A DNA stretch of 64,000 nt, from the NCBI GenBank assembly GCA_965237725.1, contig OZ250151.1, positions 1,116,001-1,180,000 on the forward strand, read 5' to 3'. Below the pieces are notes generated by a model, which was given only the letters and a program-made list of their open reading frames with translations, was not told where the DNA came from and did not search any database. Of this stretch, positions 45,532 through 54,469 are shown piece by piece; position 1 is the first letter of the stretch; each line of letters starts with the position of its first letter. The stretch comes from G965237725 sp965237725. Lineage in GTDB: Bacteria > Pseudomonadota > Gammaproteobacteria > Arenicellales > Poriferihabitantaceae. Both the position numbers and the translations under genes were made by a program.

Positions 45532-45850
45532 GTCTGGGACCCAACCGCGAATGGCGCGGTTATGGATCCCGGATAAATACTTTGTATTTTCCGGGATGAC
45601 CGCATGAGGTTACTGGATTCTTCACTGCGTTCAGAATGACGGAATGTTAACTCCCAACCGTCATCCCGGAAAGTGCACAGCACTTATCCTAAACGTCATC
45701 CCGGAAAGTGCACAGCACTTATCCTAAACGTCATCCCGGAAAGTGCACAGCACTTATCCTAAACGTCATCCCGGAAAGTGCACAGCACTTATCCGGGATC
45801 TCCCTACGTAACAGGGACCGTTCACCACGCTCAGGAAGACAGTTACGCCG
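45532..45850. repeat. Gap with interspersed hairpin repeats (repeat cluster 3)
   Basis: The 319 bases between the convergent GST and metZ genes hold no gene. They begin with a hairpin element (GGATCCCGGATAAATAC-loop-GTATTTTCCGGGATGACCG, about 45571-45606), then a GGATTCTTCACTGCGTTCAG unit, then the four-copy tandem array listed separately, and end with a short CACGCTCAGGAAGACAG remnant. The position between two convergent genes would suit a bidirectional terminator role. Confidence 0.85.
45659..45794. repeat. Tandem array, 35-bp period, about 3.9 copies
   Basis: Four near-identical units start at 45659, 45694, 45729 and 45764. Each begins CGTCATCCCGGAAAGTGC, contains the loop ACA and continues GCACTTATCC; the first three end in TAAA and the last runs into GGGATC. 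Within each unit AAGTGC pairs with GCACTT. Copies are perfect to the eye, which implies recent expansion. There are no variable spacers, so it is not a CRISPR. Confidence 0.95.
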
Positions 45851-47041
45851 TCATTTAATCCGGTCCAGCCCTATCCCAAGATCAGCAATAATGTCCTCAG
45901 CGTGTTCAAGGCCTATAGATGCCCTTATCAGTGAATCGGTAATCCGCGCTCGATCCCGCTCCTGCTGACTGATCCGACCGTGGGTGGTTGTCGCCGGATG
46001 GGTGATGGTGGATTTAGTATCACCCAGATTTGCAGTAATCGATATAAATCGGGTTGCATCGATTACATCCCAGGCCTCGTGTCTGACCCCTTTCACCTCG
46101 AATGCGACGATACCGCCGAATCCCTGTTGCTGGGATTTGGCCAGCCCATGCTGGGGATGGGATTTCAATCCTGGATAATAGACATTCAATACCGCAGGAT
46201 GGGATTCCAGAAACTGGGCAACCTGCAATGCGTTTTCGCAATGCTGCCGCATTCGAATTTCCAGGGTTTCCAGCCCTTTGCTGAATGTCCAGGCGTTAAA
46301 TGGACTCATACAGGGCCCGGTGGTACGCAACATACCAAAAAACTCATCGTAAATTTTTTCATCATTGGTTACCAGCGCGCCACCGACACACCGTCCCTGG
46401 CCGTCGAGATATTTGGTGGCGGTATGCACAACGATATCCGCGCCAAGGGCAAGTGGCTGCTGCAAAACCGGGGTGCAAAAGGCATTATCCACAGCCAGCA
46501 ACACCCCTGCATCTTTGGCAATTTTTGCAATGGCGGCGATGTCCGCAATTTCACACAGCGGATTTGATGGCGTCTCCACAAAGATCAGTTTTGTATTGGG
46601 TCGTATTGCAATTTTCCACTGCTCAATATCCGTCAGATCGACAAATGACGTCTGGATATTGAATCGGGTGAGGAATTTTGAAAACAACGCCACGGTTGAG
46701 CCAAACAGGGCAGATGATGCAACAATATGATCCCCTGATTTGAGCAATGACTGGACCATTCCATTGATGGCAGCCATCCCCGACGATGTTCCAAGACAAA
46801 AACGCCCGCCTTCCATTGCTCCAAGGCGATCTTCGAATGTGGCCAGGTTGGGGTTGGTAAATCTGGAATAGACATTACCCTCTTCATCTCCACTGAACAG
46901 GTCGGCTGCCTGTTGGGCATTGTTGAAGACATAACTCGAGGTAGCAAAAATGGGTTCGCTGTGTTCGCGTTCTGCAGTCCGGCGATGACCCGAACGTATC
47001 GCCAAAGTCTGGCGATGGTATTGAATTGAATGTTCTGACAT
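45851..47041 (-). CDS. metZ: O-succinylhomoserine sulfhydrylase
   Basis: A 396-residue PLP enzyme of the Cys/Met metabolism family, with the SEPIFATSSYVFNNAQQAADL opening characteristic of MetZ and the PLP lysine in VVHTATKYLDGQGRCVGGAL near residue 203. It converts O-succinylhomoserine and sulfide to homocysteine. Its 5' leader carries a SAM-II riboswitch and a good promoter, so it should be repressed when SAM is abundant. Together with metY at 29575 the genome has two sulfhydrylases; the missing activity (homoserine acyltransferase) lies outside the window. Confidence 0.92.
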   Translation of the reverse strand: MSEHSIQYHRQTLAIRSGHRRTAEREHSEPIFATSSYVFNNAQQAADLFSGDEEGNVYSRFTNPNLATFEDRLGAMEGGRFCLGTSSGMAAINGMVQSLLKSGDHIVASSALFGSTVALFSKFLTRFNIQTSFVDLTDIEQWKIAIRPNTKLIFVETPSNPLCEIADIAAIAKIAKDAGVLLAVDNAFCTPVLQQPLALGADIVVHTATKYLDGQGRCVGGALVTNDEKIYDEFFGMLRTTGPCMSPFNAWTFSKGLETLEIRMRQHCENALQVAQFLESHPAVLNVYYPGLKSHPQHGLAKSQQQGFGGIVAFEVKGVRHEAWDVIDATRFISITANLGDTKSTITHPATTTHGRISQQERDRARITDSLIRASIGLEHAEDIIADLGIGLDRIK

Positions 47042-47151
47042 GTGACACGCCTCAATAATAGTTTAATTTAAGACGCGGGCATAAAAAATCCCGCTTTCAG
47101 CTTTACTAATGAGTGTTCAACTAGCAAATGCAAAGCAGGATTATCTTTGCA

Positions 47152-47206
47152 CCTCTTTAGCGGTATTTTTAAAGCGCCCGCAAGCTGATAATCAAATCGG
47201 CGCTAG
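47152..47206 (-). promoter_or_regulatory. SAM-II riboswitch in the metZ leader
   Basis: Read on the minus strand, the leader starts with stem AGCGCC (47204-47199) followed by the conserved GATTTGA, then GCTTGC, the closing strand GGCGCT (47178-47173), an A/T-rich linker and CGCTAAAGAGG ending at 47152. This reproduces the SAM-II (metX/metZ) aptamer: H-type pseudoknot with a GAUUU loop and a terminal GCUAAA element. SAM-II switches repress Met biosynthetic genes when SAM binds. It begins at the expected transcription start of the promoter at 47212-47241, and ends 110 bases before the metZ ATG. Confidence 0.88.
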
Positions 47207-47211
47207 GGACA

Positions 47212-47241
47212 AGTCTAGTGCATGGGCCAAGCTCATGTCAA
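47212..47241 (-). promoter_or_regulatory. Sigma-70 promoter of metZ
   Basis: On the minus strand a perfect TTGACA (47241-47236) is followed by an 18-base spacer and TAGACT (47217-47212). The predicted transcription start is near 47205, right at the first base of the riboswitch stem. The agreement supports both calls. Confidence 0.75.
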
Positions 47242-47264
47242 CTACAAGAATGAAGCTGTATAAT
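47235..47264 (+). promoter_or_regulatory. Sigma-70 promoter of trpBA
   Basis: On the plus strand ATGTCA (47235-47240), an 18-base spacer and a perfect TATAAT (47259-47264) precede trpB, with a predicted start near 47271 and a leader of only about 23 bases to the ATG at 47294. The -35 region overlaps that of the metZ promoter on the other strand, so the two polymerases would compete. There is no room for a trp leader peptide or attenuator. Confidence 0.65.
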
Positions 47265-47293
47265 TGGCTTCTTCTAATTTTCTAATACCTAAA

Positions 47294-48535
47294 ATGGCCA
47301 GTTCAAGTTCAAATACGAATAAAAATCAAAAACCGGAATCCTATCGATCGGGTCCAGATGACCAAGGTCATTTCGGTATGTTTGGCGGAAGATTCGTTGC
47401 CGAAACCCTGATGCCACTAATTCTGGAAGTGGAAAGCGCCTATAAAAAATATCGAAATGATTCGGACTTTCTTAGCGAACTGGATTATTACGCCAAAGAC
47501 TATGTTGGCCGACCAAGTCCGCTGTATCATGCCGAGCGTTTAAGTGCGGAGCTTGGTGGTGCAAAAATTTATTTCAAACGCGACGAGCTCAATCACACTG
47601 GCGCGCACAAAATCAATAACACCCTGGGCCAGATTTTACTGGCTAAACGAATGGGTAAAAAACGAATTATTGCTGAAACCGGCGCCGGCCAACACGGCGT
47701 CGCCACCGCTACTGTTTGTGCGCTGTTCGATCTGCCATGCGTTGTATATATGGGAGAAACCGACATTAAACGCCAGGCGCCCAATGTGTTTCGAATGAAA
47801 TTACTGGGTGCCGAGATTGTTCCGGTGACCAGTGGAACCGCGACCTTGAAAGATGCCATGAACGATGCCTTAAGGGACTGGGTTTCCAATGTGGATGACA
47901 CCTTTTATATCATCGGCACCGCGGCCGGACCCCATCCCTATCCTGAAATGGTTCGTGATTTTCAATGCGTGATCGGAAGGGAAGCCAAACAGCAGCTAAT
48001 GGAAAAAGAAAATTGTTTACCCGATACCCTCCTGGCGTGTATTGGTGGTGGGTCTAATGCCATCGGATTATTTCATCCTTTTCTCGATGACGAAAGCGTA
48101 TCAATCATTGGGGTTGAAGCCGCCGGTCATGGCATTGAAACCGGGAAGCACGCCGCATCCCTGAGCGGGGGTGAGCCTGGGGTTTTACATGGTAATCGAA
48201 CCTATCTATTGCAAAATAATGACGGTCAGATTATCGATGCCCATTCCATCTCCGCCGGGCTGGATTATCCAGGAATTGGTCCTGAGCATTCCTGGCTGCA
48301 TGAAATGGGACGGGTTCAATATGTTTCAGTAACCGACCAGGAAGCCCTGGATGCATTTCAGTTGTGTTGCCGTACCGAGGGCATCATACCCGCGCTGGAA
48401 CCCGCTCATGCCCTGGCTCATGTCGCCAAGATTGCCCCTGAAATGGATAAAGATAAAATTATTATTATGAATTTATGCGGACGCGGCGATAAAGATGTTT
48501 TTTCCGTAGCTGAAGCGCTGGGTCACAAACTATGA
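47294..48535 (+). CDS. trpB: Tryptophan synthase beta chain
   Basis: Start placed at ATG 47294 (413 residues) because a TTG at 47264 would fall in the promoter -10 element. PLP lysine is in RDELNHTGAHKINNTLGQIL; the Glu of AETGAGQHGVATATV and the phosphate loop GGGSNAIGLF are present. An N-terminal extension rich in Ser, Asn and Lys precedes the conserved GHFGMFGGRFVAETLM. It makes tryptophan from indole and serine and overlaps trpA by 4 bases. The usual trpF upstream is missing here. Confidence 0.95.
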   Translation: MASSSSNTNKNQKPESYRSGPDDQGHFGMFGGRFVAETLMPLILEVESAYKKYRNDSDFLSELDYYAKDYVGRPSPLYHAERLSAELGGAKIYFKRDELNHTGAHKINNTLGQILLAKRMGKKRIIAETGAGQHGVATATVCALFDLPCVVYMGETDIKRQAPNVFRMKLLGAEIVPVTSGTATLKDAMNDALRDWVSNVDDTFYIIGTAAGPHPYPEMVRDFQCVIGREAKQQLMEKENCLPDTLLACIGGGSNAIGLFHPFLDDESVSIIGVEAAGHGIETGKHAASLSGGEPGVLHGNRTYLLQNNDGQIIDAHSISAGLDYPGIGPEHSWLHEMGRVQYVSVTDQEALDAFQLCCRTEGIIPALEPAHALAHVAKIAPEMDKDKIIIMNLCGRGDKDVFSVAEALGHKL

Positions 48536-49353
48536 GCAAGGATAGCCAACGCCTGGAGAACCGCTTCAAGCAGTTAAAAGCAGATGGCCGTGCAGGACTG
48601 ATCACGTTTACGACCGCAGGCGACCCCGACCCTGATACTGCGCAAAAAATTCTCAATGGCCTGCCTCAGGCAGGGGCAGACATAATTGAACTGGGCATGC
48701 CTTTTTCCGATCCCATGGCAGACGGACCGGCAATTCAGCTAGCCAGCCTGCGCGCCCTAAAAGCAGGTATGACATTGTCCAGAACCCTGGAAATGGTATC
48801 CGAATTCAGAAAAATCGATGACCTGACTCCAGTCATTTTAATGGGCTATTACAATCCTATTCATTACTATGGCAATCAGAAGTTCCTGGATGATGCCATT
48901 TCCGCTGGAGTGGATGGATTAATCATTGTAGACCTGCCCCCCGAAGAAGACGATGAACTATGTCACCCCTGTCTTACCGCAGGTCTAAACTGGATTCGAT
49001 TAACCACACCCACCAGTGATGGCCATCGACTGGAGACAGTGCTCAAAAACAGCTCCGGATTCGTTTATCACGTGTCAATTACTGGCATCACCGGAACACA
49101 TTCTGCTCAAAGCACGGATGTTGACTCTGCCTTGAAGCGTATACGAAAACAGACTTCACTTCCTATTGCAGTGGGTTTTGGAATTAAATCTAAAGAGCAG
49201 GTTCGGGATATTGCATCTATCGCTGATGCTGCGGTCGTTGGATCCGCGCTGGTAAATATTATTGCCGAAGGCTTGTCGAAAAACTCAACCGGAGACCAAA
49301 TCACACATGACCTGCACGCATTTGTCGCAGAACTGGCAACAGGTACCCGGTAG
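48532..49353 (+). CDS. trpA: Tryptophan synthase alpha chain
   Basis: A 273-residue TIM-barrel protein with the catalytic Glu in IIELGMPFSDPMADGPAIQ and catalytic Asp in IIVDLPPEED; the phosphate-binding AVGFGIKSKEQV and VVGSALVN loops are intact. It releases indole from indole-3-glycerol phosphate and channels it to TrpB. ATGA overlap with trpB shows translational coupling. It converges on the FimV-like gene. Confidence 0.95.
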   Translation: MSKDSQRLENRFKQLKADGRAGLITFTTAGDPDPDTAQKILNGLPQAGADIIELGMPFSDPMADGPAIQLASLRALKAGMTLSRTLEMVSEFRKIDDLTPVILMGYYNPIHYYGNQKFLDDAISAGVDGLIIVDLPPEEDDELCHPCLTAGLNWIRLTTPTSDGHRLETVLKNSSGFVYHVSITGITGTHSAQSTDVDSALKRIRKQTSLPIAVGFGIKSKEQVRDIASIADAAVVGSALVNIIAEGLSKNSTGDQITHDLHAFVAELATGTR

Positions 49354-49413
49354 TTACAATCCTAAAGATAATACCCGTTTACGCCAAACTGTCAGAATAC
49401 AGTCAGTCGCCAG

Positions 49414-52296
49414 TTAATCAATAAGCTCTTTAACCAGTTTTTCAGCTTTGGCTTTTTGTTTATCGCTACCTTCATTGATGACTTCTTCGATGAAACCTTT
49501 CGCAATATCTTTCTCGCCCAGCTCCAGGTAGGCTTTGGCCAGTTCCAGAGCAGTTTCTGATTCGTGATAGGGCTCCAGTTTACTGATTGACTGTTCGCTG
49601 GCTTCGGTTAGATAAGAATCCTGATCTACTCCTTTGTTTTGTTGTGACTCTGCCTTGGACTCCATTTGTTCCAGTACGCTCACCAGCTCGGAAGATACGT
49701 CGTCGTCAAAATCATCATCAACATCATCTCCCAGATTAAACTGGATTTCTCCATCGTCCTCATCGCCAACATCTGCCTGGGAATCCTCAACGTCGAGTTT
49801 CAGTTTTTCTTGCTCTTCAACTTCAGCTTCAGCTTCAGCTGCGGTGATAATCTGACTCAAAGTGGGTGCATCCAAAGCACGGTCGGGGGCTTCATCATCT
49901 GAAATAAGTGATAGTTCCAGATCATCTATTTCAAGGGATTTTATTGCGGTATCTTCTTGTTCGCCAATGCCGAAATCCGGAGCATCAGCATCAATTTCCA
50001 TCAGGGTTATATCATCGATGCGCGGAAGGTCTACTGCACCACTTGGATCTGAAACCGATGGATCTGAAACCGTTGGCGCTTCAAGATCGGGAAGGTCAAA
50101 TGCGGTTTCTGCGGCATCCAGCTCTGATTCAGACAGGGATGGCACGGATATGTCCGCTGGATCATCATACAATGTATTGTTCGGGCTGACTTCCTTGCCC
50201 ATGGCAATTATTTTAGTCCAGATTGGATTCTGCCTCGCACCAATCCGTGCTCTTAATTCTTTTGCAAGGCCATCAAATGCGATTCGATCGTCCTGCTTGT
50301 GGTAAATCTCCAGCAGTTTCTCTGCGAGTTCGGTTCTTTCCGGATTGACCCCATAGGCTTCTTTGAGAACCTGTATCGCCTGCTCGCCGCGGTCATAGGC
50401 CAGGTACACATCAGCTTCTGCGAGGGGATCAACTGCGCCCGACTGGATGACTTCATTTTCTTCTTCAGCGACGCCGGCGATAGCTTCTTCACTCAAATAG
50501 GACATGCCGCCACCAATGGTGAGTTCGAATCCACTATCTCCACCGCTGACCAGGTCAATGCCCGATGCCGCGCTTATGTTGCGGAACGATTTATGCTCGG
50601 TGTTGGCAGAAATTTGTCCGCTCTCAATATCAAGCATACTTTCGTCAAATTCCCGCTGAAATTTTCTACGCCGATAAAAGAACAGACCGGCTATTAATGC
50701 TATCAGTCCAGCTGCAATTTTCAATACATAATCCGATATGGAGCCGAATATTCCGGTGACGGAATCCATAATACTGGTTTCCACTACCTGGCGTTGTGGG
50801 CTATCGTCTTCGGACTCATCAACAACTTCTTCAGAAGTTTCCACCGCTGCTGCAGTAACTGCTTCTGAAGATTCTGCTGATGTGTCAATCTGGCTGGTTG
50901 ATTCGACGTTGTCAGACGACTGGTCCTCTACCAAAGAATCGGCTCCGGTGTCATCGATATTCTGAATGGTAGTGGATTCTGCCACGCCGGTTTCACCACC
51001 ATCATCCAGCTGTCCGGATTCATCAACTACCGCAACTGCTTCGTCCAGTCCGGTTTCACTACTATCCAGTTCCGTTACAGTATCATCCGTGCCCGCACGA
51101 TCCTCGACCATTGCCAGGCTTTCATCTTCTATTTCGATAATTTTTGATACCCGTTCTACCTGGGCCTGAATTTCAGCGAGTCGGCGTTTGACTTCCTCAC
51201 TTTCCACACCTGAAGCCAGCAAACTCTCGTCGAGCTGGGCAAGCTGGGTTTTTAGCGCTTCAACCTGGGCGGCGTCACCCTCGTCACCACTAATTGCACT
51301 AGCCAGGTCTTCGTCACTGGTTTCCTGGCCAATACTCAGGCTTGCACCATCGTCTTGCTCGGCTTCCAGACTTACATCAATTTCGTCGAGGTTGATTTCC
51401 GCCAACTCCGCACTGGCCACTTCTTCAATGGCATCTGATTCTTCTGCCAGGGCTTGATCTACACTTTCGTCATCAGTTATTTCTTCATCAGCAATTGATG
51501 CCACGAATCCAACATCTGAAACATACTGGTTGTAATCTGCAACCTGGGTCTGGAAATTCTGAACCGCCACCTGGCGGTTAATTTGGGCCATGGATTCAAA
51601 GCTCGGCACATTCAAATTCGCACCGGCAATCAGGCGATTCATATTGCCGTTTACAAAGGCATCCGGGTTTGCTTCCAGCAATGCGGTCAGACCCTGATAC
51701 AGTGAAACAGAATCTGGTGTATTTAAACGACTGACAATTCCCGACAGAGTATCACCCCTTTGAACGGTAATGCTCGAAGGTGAGCCAGATGAGCCCGATG
51801 AGCTAATGTCGCTAGATGAAACCTGGCTGGTTTGCTCACTTTCCCCAGTGGCTGCAACCTCGACCACTCCAGCGGGTTCACCGCTATATAGCGGCGGGTC
51901 GAGCAAGGCGGTATATTCCCGAACCACTTTTCCACCCGCCCAGGATGCGGACAGTAGCAGATGAAGATAAGTATCGTTTACCAGATCTTGGGAGGTTATT
52001 AATACAACATATTTCCCCGAATCTTTTTCAACGATATCGAATATGAATAACGCTGCATTATCGGGGTAGTGCATGTTCGCCCTGGTAAAATCCGAGCGAC
52101 TGGCCAACCCTATTTCCATAGTGCCAAGCTCCGCAGGCGTCGCTGACAATAATTCAACTTCAATATTGAGCGGTTCTCCAAGCTTGGAGTTTACATTGAT
52201 ATCGCCAAACCCCACTGCAACGGCAATTGATGGTGCCAATATCAAAAGCATGGATGACTTGATTACGGCAGAAACGAAATTTTTAATTTTTGACAT
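49414..52296 (-). CDS. fimV: FimV-like LysM and TPR protein (cell-pole/motility hub)
   Basis: Start placed at ATG 52296 (960 residues), which gives a proper signal peptide (SMLLILAPSIAVAVGFG). The FimV N-domain follows (INVNSKLGEPLNIEVELL, then SASWAGGKVVREYTALLDPP), a LysM motif at about 176-231 (ITVQRGDTLSGIVSRL), a long acidic, coiled-coil-prone region rich in Glu, Ser and Asp, one membrane segment near the middle (KIAAGLIALIAGLFFYRRRK), and acidic cytosolic repeats ending in the FimV C-terminal TPR motif (ETALELAKAYLELGEKDIA). FimV homologues organise the cell pole, type IV pili and cAMP-linked signalling in Pseudomonas. Downstream of leuD by 63 bases. Confidence 0.88.
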   Translation of the reverse strand: MSKIKNFVSAVIKSSMLLILAPSIAVAVGFGDINVNSKLGEPLNIEVELLSATPAELGTMEIGLASRSDFTRANMHYPDNAALFIFDIVEKDSGKYVVLITSQDLVNDTYLHLLLSASWAGGKVVREYTALLDPPLYSGEPAGVVEVAATGESEQTSQVSSSDISSSGSSGSPSSITVQRGDTLSGIVSRLNTPDSVSLYQGLTALLEANPDAFVNGNMNRLIAGANLNVPSFESMAQINRQVAVQNFQTQVADYNQYVSDVGFVASIADEEITDDESVDQALAEESDAIEEVASAELAEINLDEIDVSLEAEQDDGASLSIGQETSDEDLASAISGDEGDAAQVEALKTQLAQLDESLLASGVESEEVKRRLAEIQAQVERVSKIIEIEDESLAMVEDRAGTDDTVTELDSSETGLDEAVAVVDESGQLDDGGETGVAESTTIQNIDDTGADSLVEDQSSDNVESTSQIDTSAESSEAVTAAAVETSEEVVDESEDDSPQRQVVETSIMDSVTGIFGSISDYVLKIAAGLIALIAGLFFYRRRKFQREFDESMLDIESGQISANTEHKSFRNISAASGIDLVSGGDSGFELTIGGGMSYLSEEAIAGVAEEENEVIQSGAVDPLAEADVYLAYDRGEQAIQVLKEAYGVNPERTELAEKLLEIYHKQDDRIAFDGLAKELRARIGARQNPIWTKIIAMGKEVSPNNTLYDDPADISVPSLSESELDAAETAFDLPDLEAPTVSDPSVSDPSGAVDLPRIDDITLMEIDADAPDFGIGEQEDTAIKSLEIDDLELSLISDDEAPDRALDAPTLSQIITAAEAEAEVEEQEKLKLDVEDSQADVGDEDDGEIQFNLGDDVDDDFDDDVSSELVSVLEQMESKAESQQNKGVDQDSYLTEASEQSISKLEPYHESETALELAKAYLELGEKDIAKGFIEEVINEGSDKQKAKAEKLVKELID

Positions 52297-52359
52297 ATAT
52301 TTTTTCAATTTGTGGAAAGCCAAACAATCAGCCTTCAATCAAACAGCCCCAAAGTACCC

Positions 52360-53001
52360 CTATTTACCAAACAACCACGGCGCCTCAACTTTCCGGCGCC
52401 GCTCGTATTGAGATATTATGTCCGCTTTTTCAAGCGTCAACCCAATATCGTCCAGACCATCTATTAAAGCGTTTTTACGAAACGAATCGATATCAAAATC
52501 AAGGGTAGATTTATCCGCCAATTCTATGATTTGATTCGGAAGATCTACCTTCATTGCAAACCCAGGATTTTGCTCGACCTGAATGAACAAATCTTCTACT
52601 ATTTTCTCATTAAAATCAATAGGTAATATACCATTTTTGAAACAATTATTAAAAAAGATATCAGCGAAACTTGGGCCAATAATGCACCGAATCCCATAGT
52701 CCAGTAACGCCCATGGGGCGTGTTCCCGAGATGATCCACAGCCAAAATTCTTTCTTACCAGGAGAATCTGGGCGCCTTCATAACGGGGTTGATTGAGCAC
52801 AAAATCAGGATTAAGCGGGCGAGCGCTATTGTCCATTCCAGGCTCACCTGAGTCCAAATACCGCCATTCGTCGAATAAATTGGGCCCAAAACCGCTTCTT
52901 TTTATGGATTTTAGGAATTGTTTCGGAATAATGGCGTCGGTATCCACATTCGGACGGTCCAGGGGCACGACAATGCCTTCCAATTTGATGAATTTTTCCA
53001 T
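52360..53001 (-). CDS. leuD: 3-isopropylmalate dehydratase small subunit
   Basis: Start placed at ATG 53001, preceded by GGAGAAT, giving 213 residues, the usual LeuD length; a longer frame overlaps leuC. Characteristic motifs are VVPLDRPNVDTDAIIPKQFL (11-30) and LVRKNFGCGSSREHAPWAL near residue 78. It forms the swivel domain of isopropylmalate isomerase with LeuC for leucine synthesis. The start lies 1 base after the leuC stop. Confidence 0.95.
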   Translation of the reverse strand: MEKFIKLEGIVVPLDRPNVDTDAIIPKQFLKSIKRSGFGPNLFDEWRYLDSGEPGMDNSARPLNPDFVLNQPRYEGAQILLVRKNFGCGSSREHAPWALLDYGIRCIIGPSFADIFFNNCFKNGILPIDFNEKIVEDLFIQVEQNPGFAMKVDLPNQIIELADKSTLDFDIDSFRKNALIDGLDDIGLTLEKADIISQYERRRKVEAPWLFGK

Positions 53002-53002
53002 A

Positions 53003-54415
53003 TTATTCTCCGCCAATGCTGGCGGGATCGATAAAATGACCGGCAATGGCAGCCGCTGCAGCCATTACAGGAGAAACCAGATGAGTCCTGCCACCCTGAC
53101 CCTGTCTGCCTTCGAAATTGCGATTTGAGGTTGAGGCGCAGCGCTCTCCTGGCTGGAGTCTGTCTGCATTCATGGCCAGGCACATGGAACAGCCCGGATT
53201 GCGCCATTCAAACCCCGCATCGATAAAAATTTGATGTAATCCTTCAGATTCAGCCTGCCGCTTCACCAGACCTGAACCTGGAACAACCAATGCCTGTTTA
53301 ATCCCTTCTGCTACTGTTTGTCCCTTGGCTATTTTTGCAGCGTCGCGCAAATCCTCAATACGACTGTTTGTACACGAGCCTATGAATACTAGATCCAGAT
53401 TAATTTCCTGAATGGGCGTTCCAGCCTTAAGGTCCATATAAGCCAGGGCATTTTCCATGCCTTCGCGCCTAACCGGATCAGCCTCATCCTCGGGATCCGG
53501 TACAACACCATCGATGCCAACCACCATTTCAGGTGAAGTGCCCCACGTTACCTGGGGAATGATGTCGTCCACATTAATCTTGATTTCGAGATCAAATACT
53601 GCATCTTCGTCGCTATACAACTGATGCCAGCTCGCCACCGCTCGATCCCAGATATCACCTACTGGTGCATAAGGTCTGCCTTGCAGATAATCAATAGTGG
53701 TTTGATCCACCCCGATCATGCCCGAACGGGCACCTGCCTCGATGGCCATATTACAAATTGTCATCCTGCCTTCCATGGACAACGCTGAAATCGCTGGGCC
53801 AGCAAATTCGATGGCATAACCCGTACCACCCGCGGTACCAATTTCACCGATAATAGCCAGCACCAGATCTTTGGCCGTCACTCCGGGATGTGTTTTACCT
53901 TCCAGCCAGATTCGCATGTTTTTAGATTTACGCAGAATCAGGCACTGGGTTGCCATAACGTGTTCTACTTCTGATGTACCGATACCAAACGCCAGTGCAC
54001 CGAATGCACCGTGAGTGGACGTGTGGGAATCCCCGCAAACGATGGTCATACCCGGCAGCGTCGCCCCCTGCTCGGGACCAATAATATGAACAATACCCTG
54101 CCTGGGATCTGACATTCCAAATTCGGTGATTCCGAAATGGTGACAATTCTGATCCAGGGTTGTGACCTGGAGTCGGGAAATCGGATCATCAATTTCCGAA
54201 TTATCAACTGTTGTGGGAACATTGTGATCGGGCACAGCGATCATGGAGTCTACCCGCCAGGGCTTACGATTTGCTAGATGCAATCCTTCAAAGGCCTGGG
54301 GAGACGTGACCTCGTGTACCAGGTGCCGGTCGATATAAAGCAAAGTGACGCCGTCGTCGGTGGAATCAACAATGTGTTGCTGCCAGAGTTTGTCGTATAA
54401 GGTTTGGTGTTGCAT
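53003..54415 (-). CDS. leuC: 3-isopropylmalate dehydratase large subunit
   Basis: Start placed at ATG 54415 (MQHQTLYDKLWQQH), 470 residues as expected for LeuC. The [4Fe-4S] ligand cysteines are in VFIGSCTNSRIEDLRD and WRNPGCSMCLAMN; VCGDSHTSTHGAFGALAFGI is the aconitase-family signature. With LeuD it isomerises isopropylmalate. In many gammaproteobacteria leuC-leuD are followed by leuB, asd and fimV; here leuB and asd are absent and fimV comes directly. Confidence 0.96.
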   Translation of the reverse strand: MQHQTLYDKLWQQHIVDSTDDGVTLLYIDRHLVHEVTSPQAFEGLHLANRKPWRVDSMIAVPDHNVPTTVDNSEIDDPISRLQVTTLDQNCHHFGITEFGMSDPRQGIVHIIGPEQGATLPGMTIVCGDSHTSTHGAFGALAFGIGTSEVEHVMATQCLILRKSKNMRIWLEGKTHPGVTAKDLVLAIIGEIGTAGGTGYAIEFAGPAISALSMEGRMTICNMAIEAGARSGMIGVDQTTIDYLQGRPYAPVGDIWDRAVASWHQLYSDEDAVFDLEIKINVDDIIPQVTWGTSPEMVVGIDGVVPDPEDEADPVRREGMENALAYMDLKAGTPIQEINLDLVFIGSCTNSRIEDLRDAAKIAKGQTVAEGIKQALVVPGSGLVKRQAESEGLHQIFIDAGFEWRNPGCSMCLAMNADRLQPGERCASTSNRNFEGRQGQGGRTHLVSPVMAAAAAIAGHFIDPASIGGE

Positions 54416-54469
54416 TTCTGGTATAAAGATCGGGAAACCGCGGATAATAACATAACGCGCCCATCTCAA

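Noticed and set aside
45659..45794. Possible CRISPR array (regular 35-bp period)
   Set aside because: The copies are contiguous with no variable spacers and each contains an internal hairpin found singly elsewhere in the window; no cas genes are present.
45708..45968. Open frame of 86 codons spanning the tandem repeats
   Set aside because: Its first half is translated repeat and its second half is the antisense of metZ.
47075..47151. Intrinsic terminator controlled by the metZ riboswitch (stems at 47129-47151 and 47075-47094)
   Set aside because: Both hairpins are short and neither is followed by a U-run on the minus strand; translational control is as likely, so no terminator was called.
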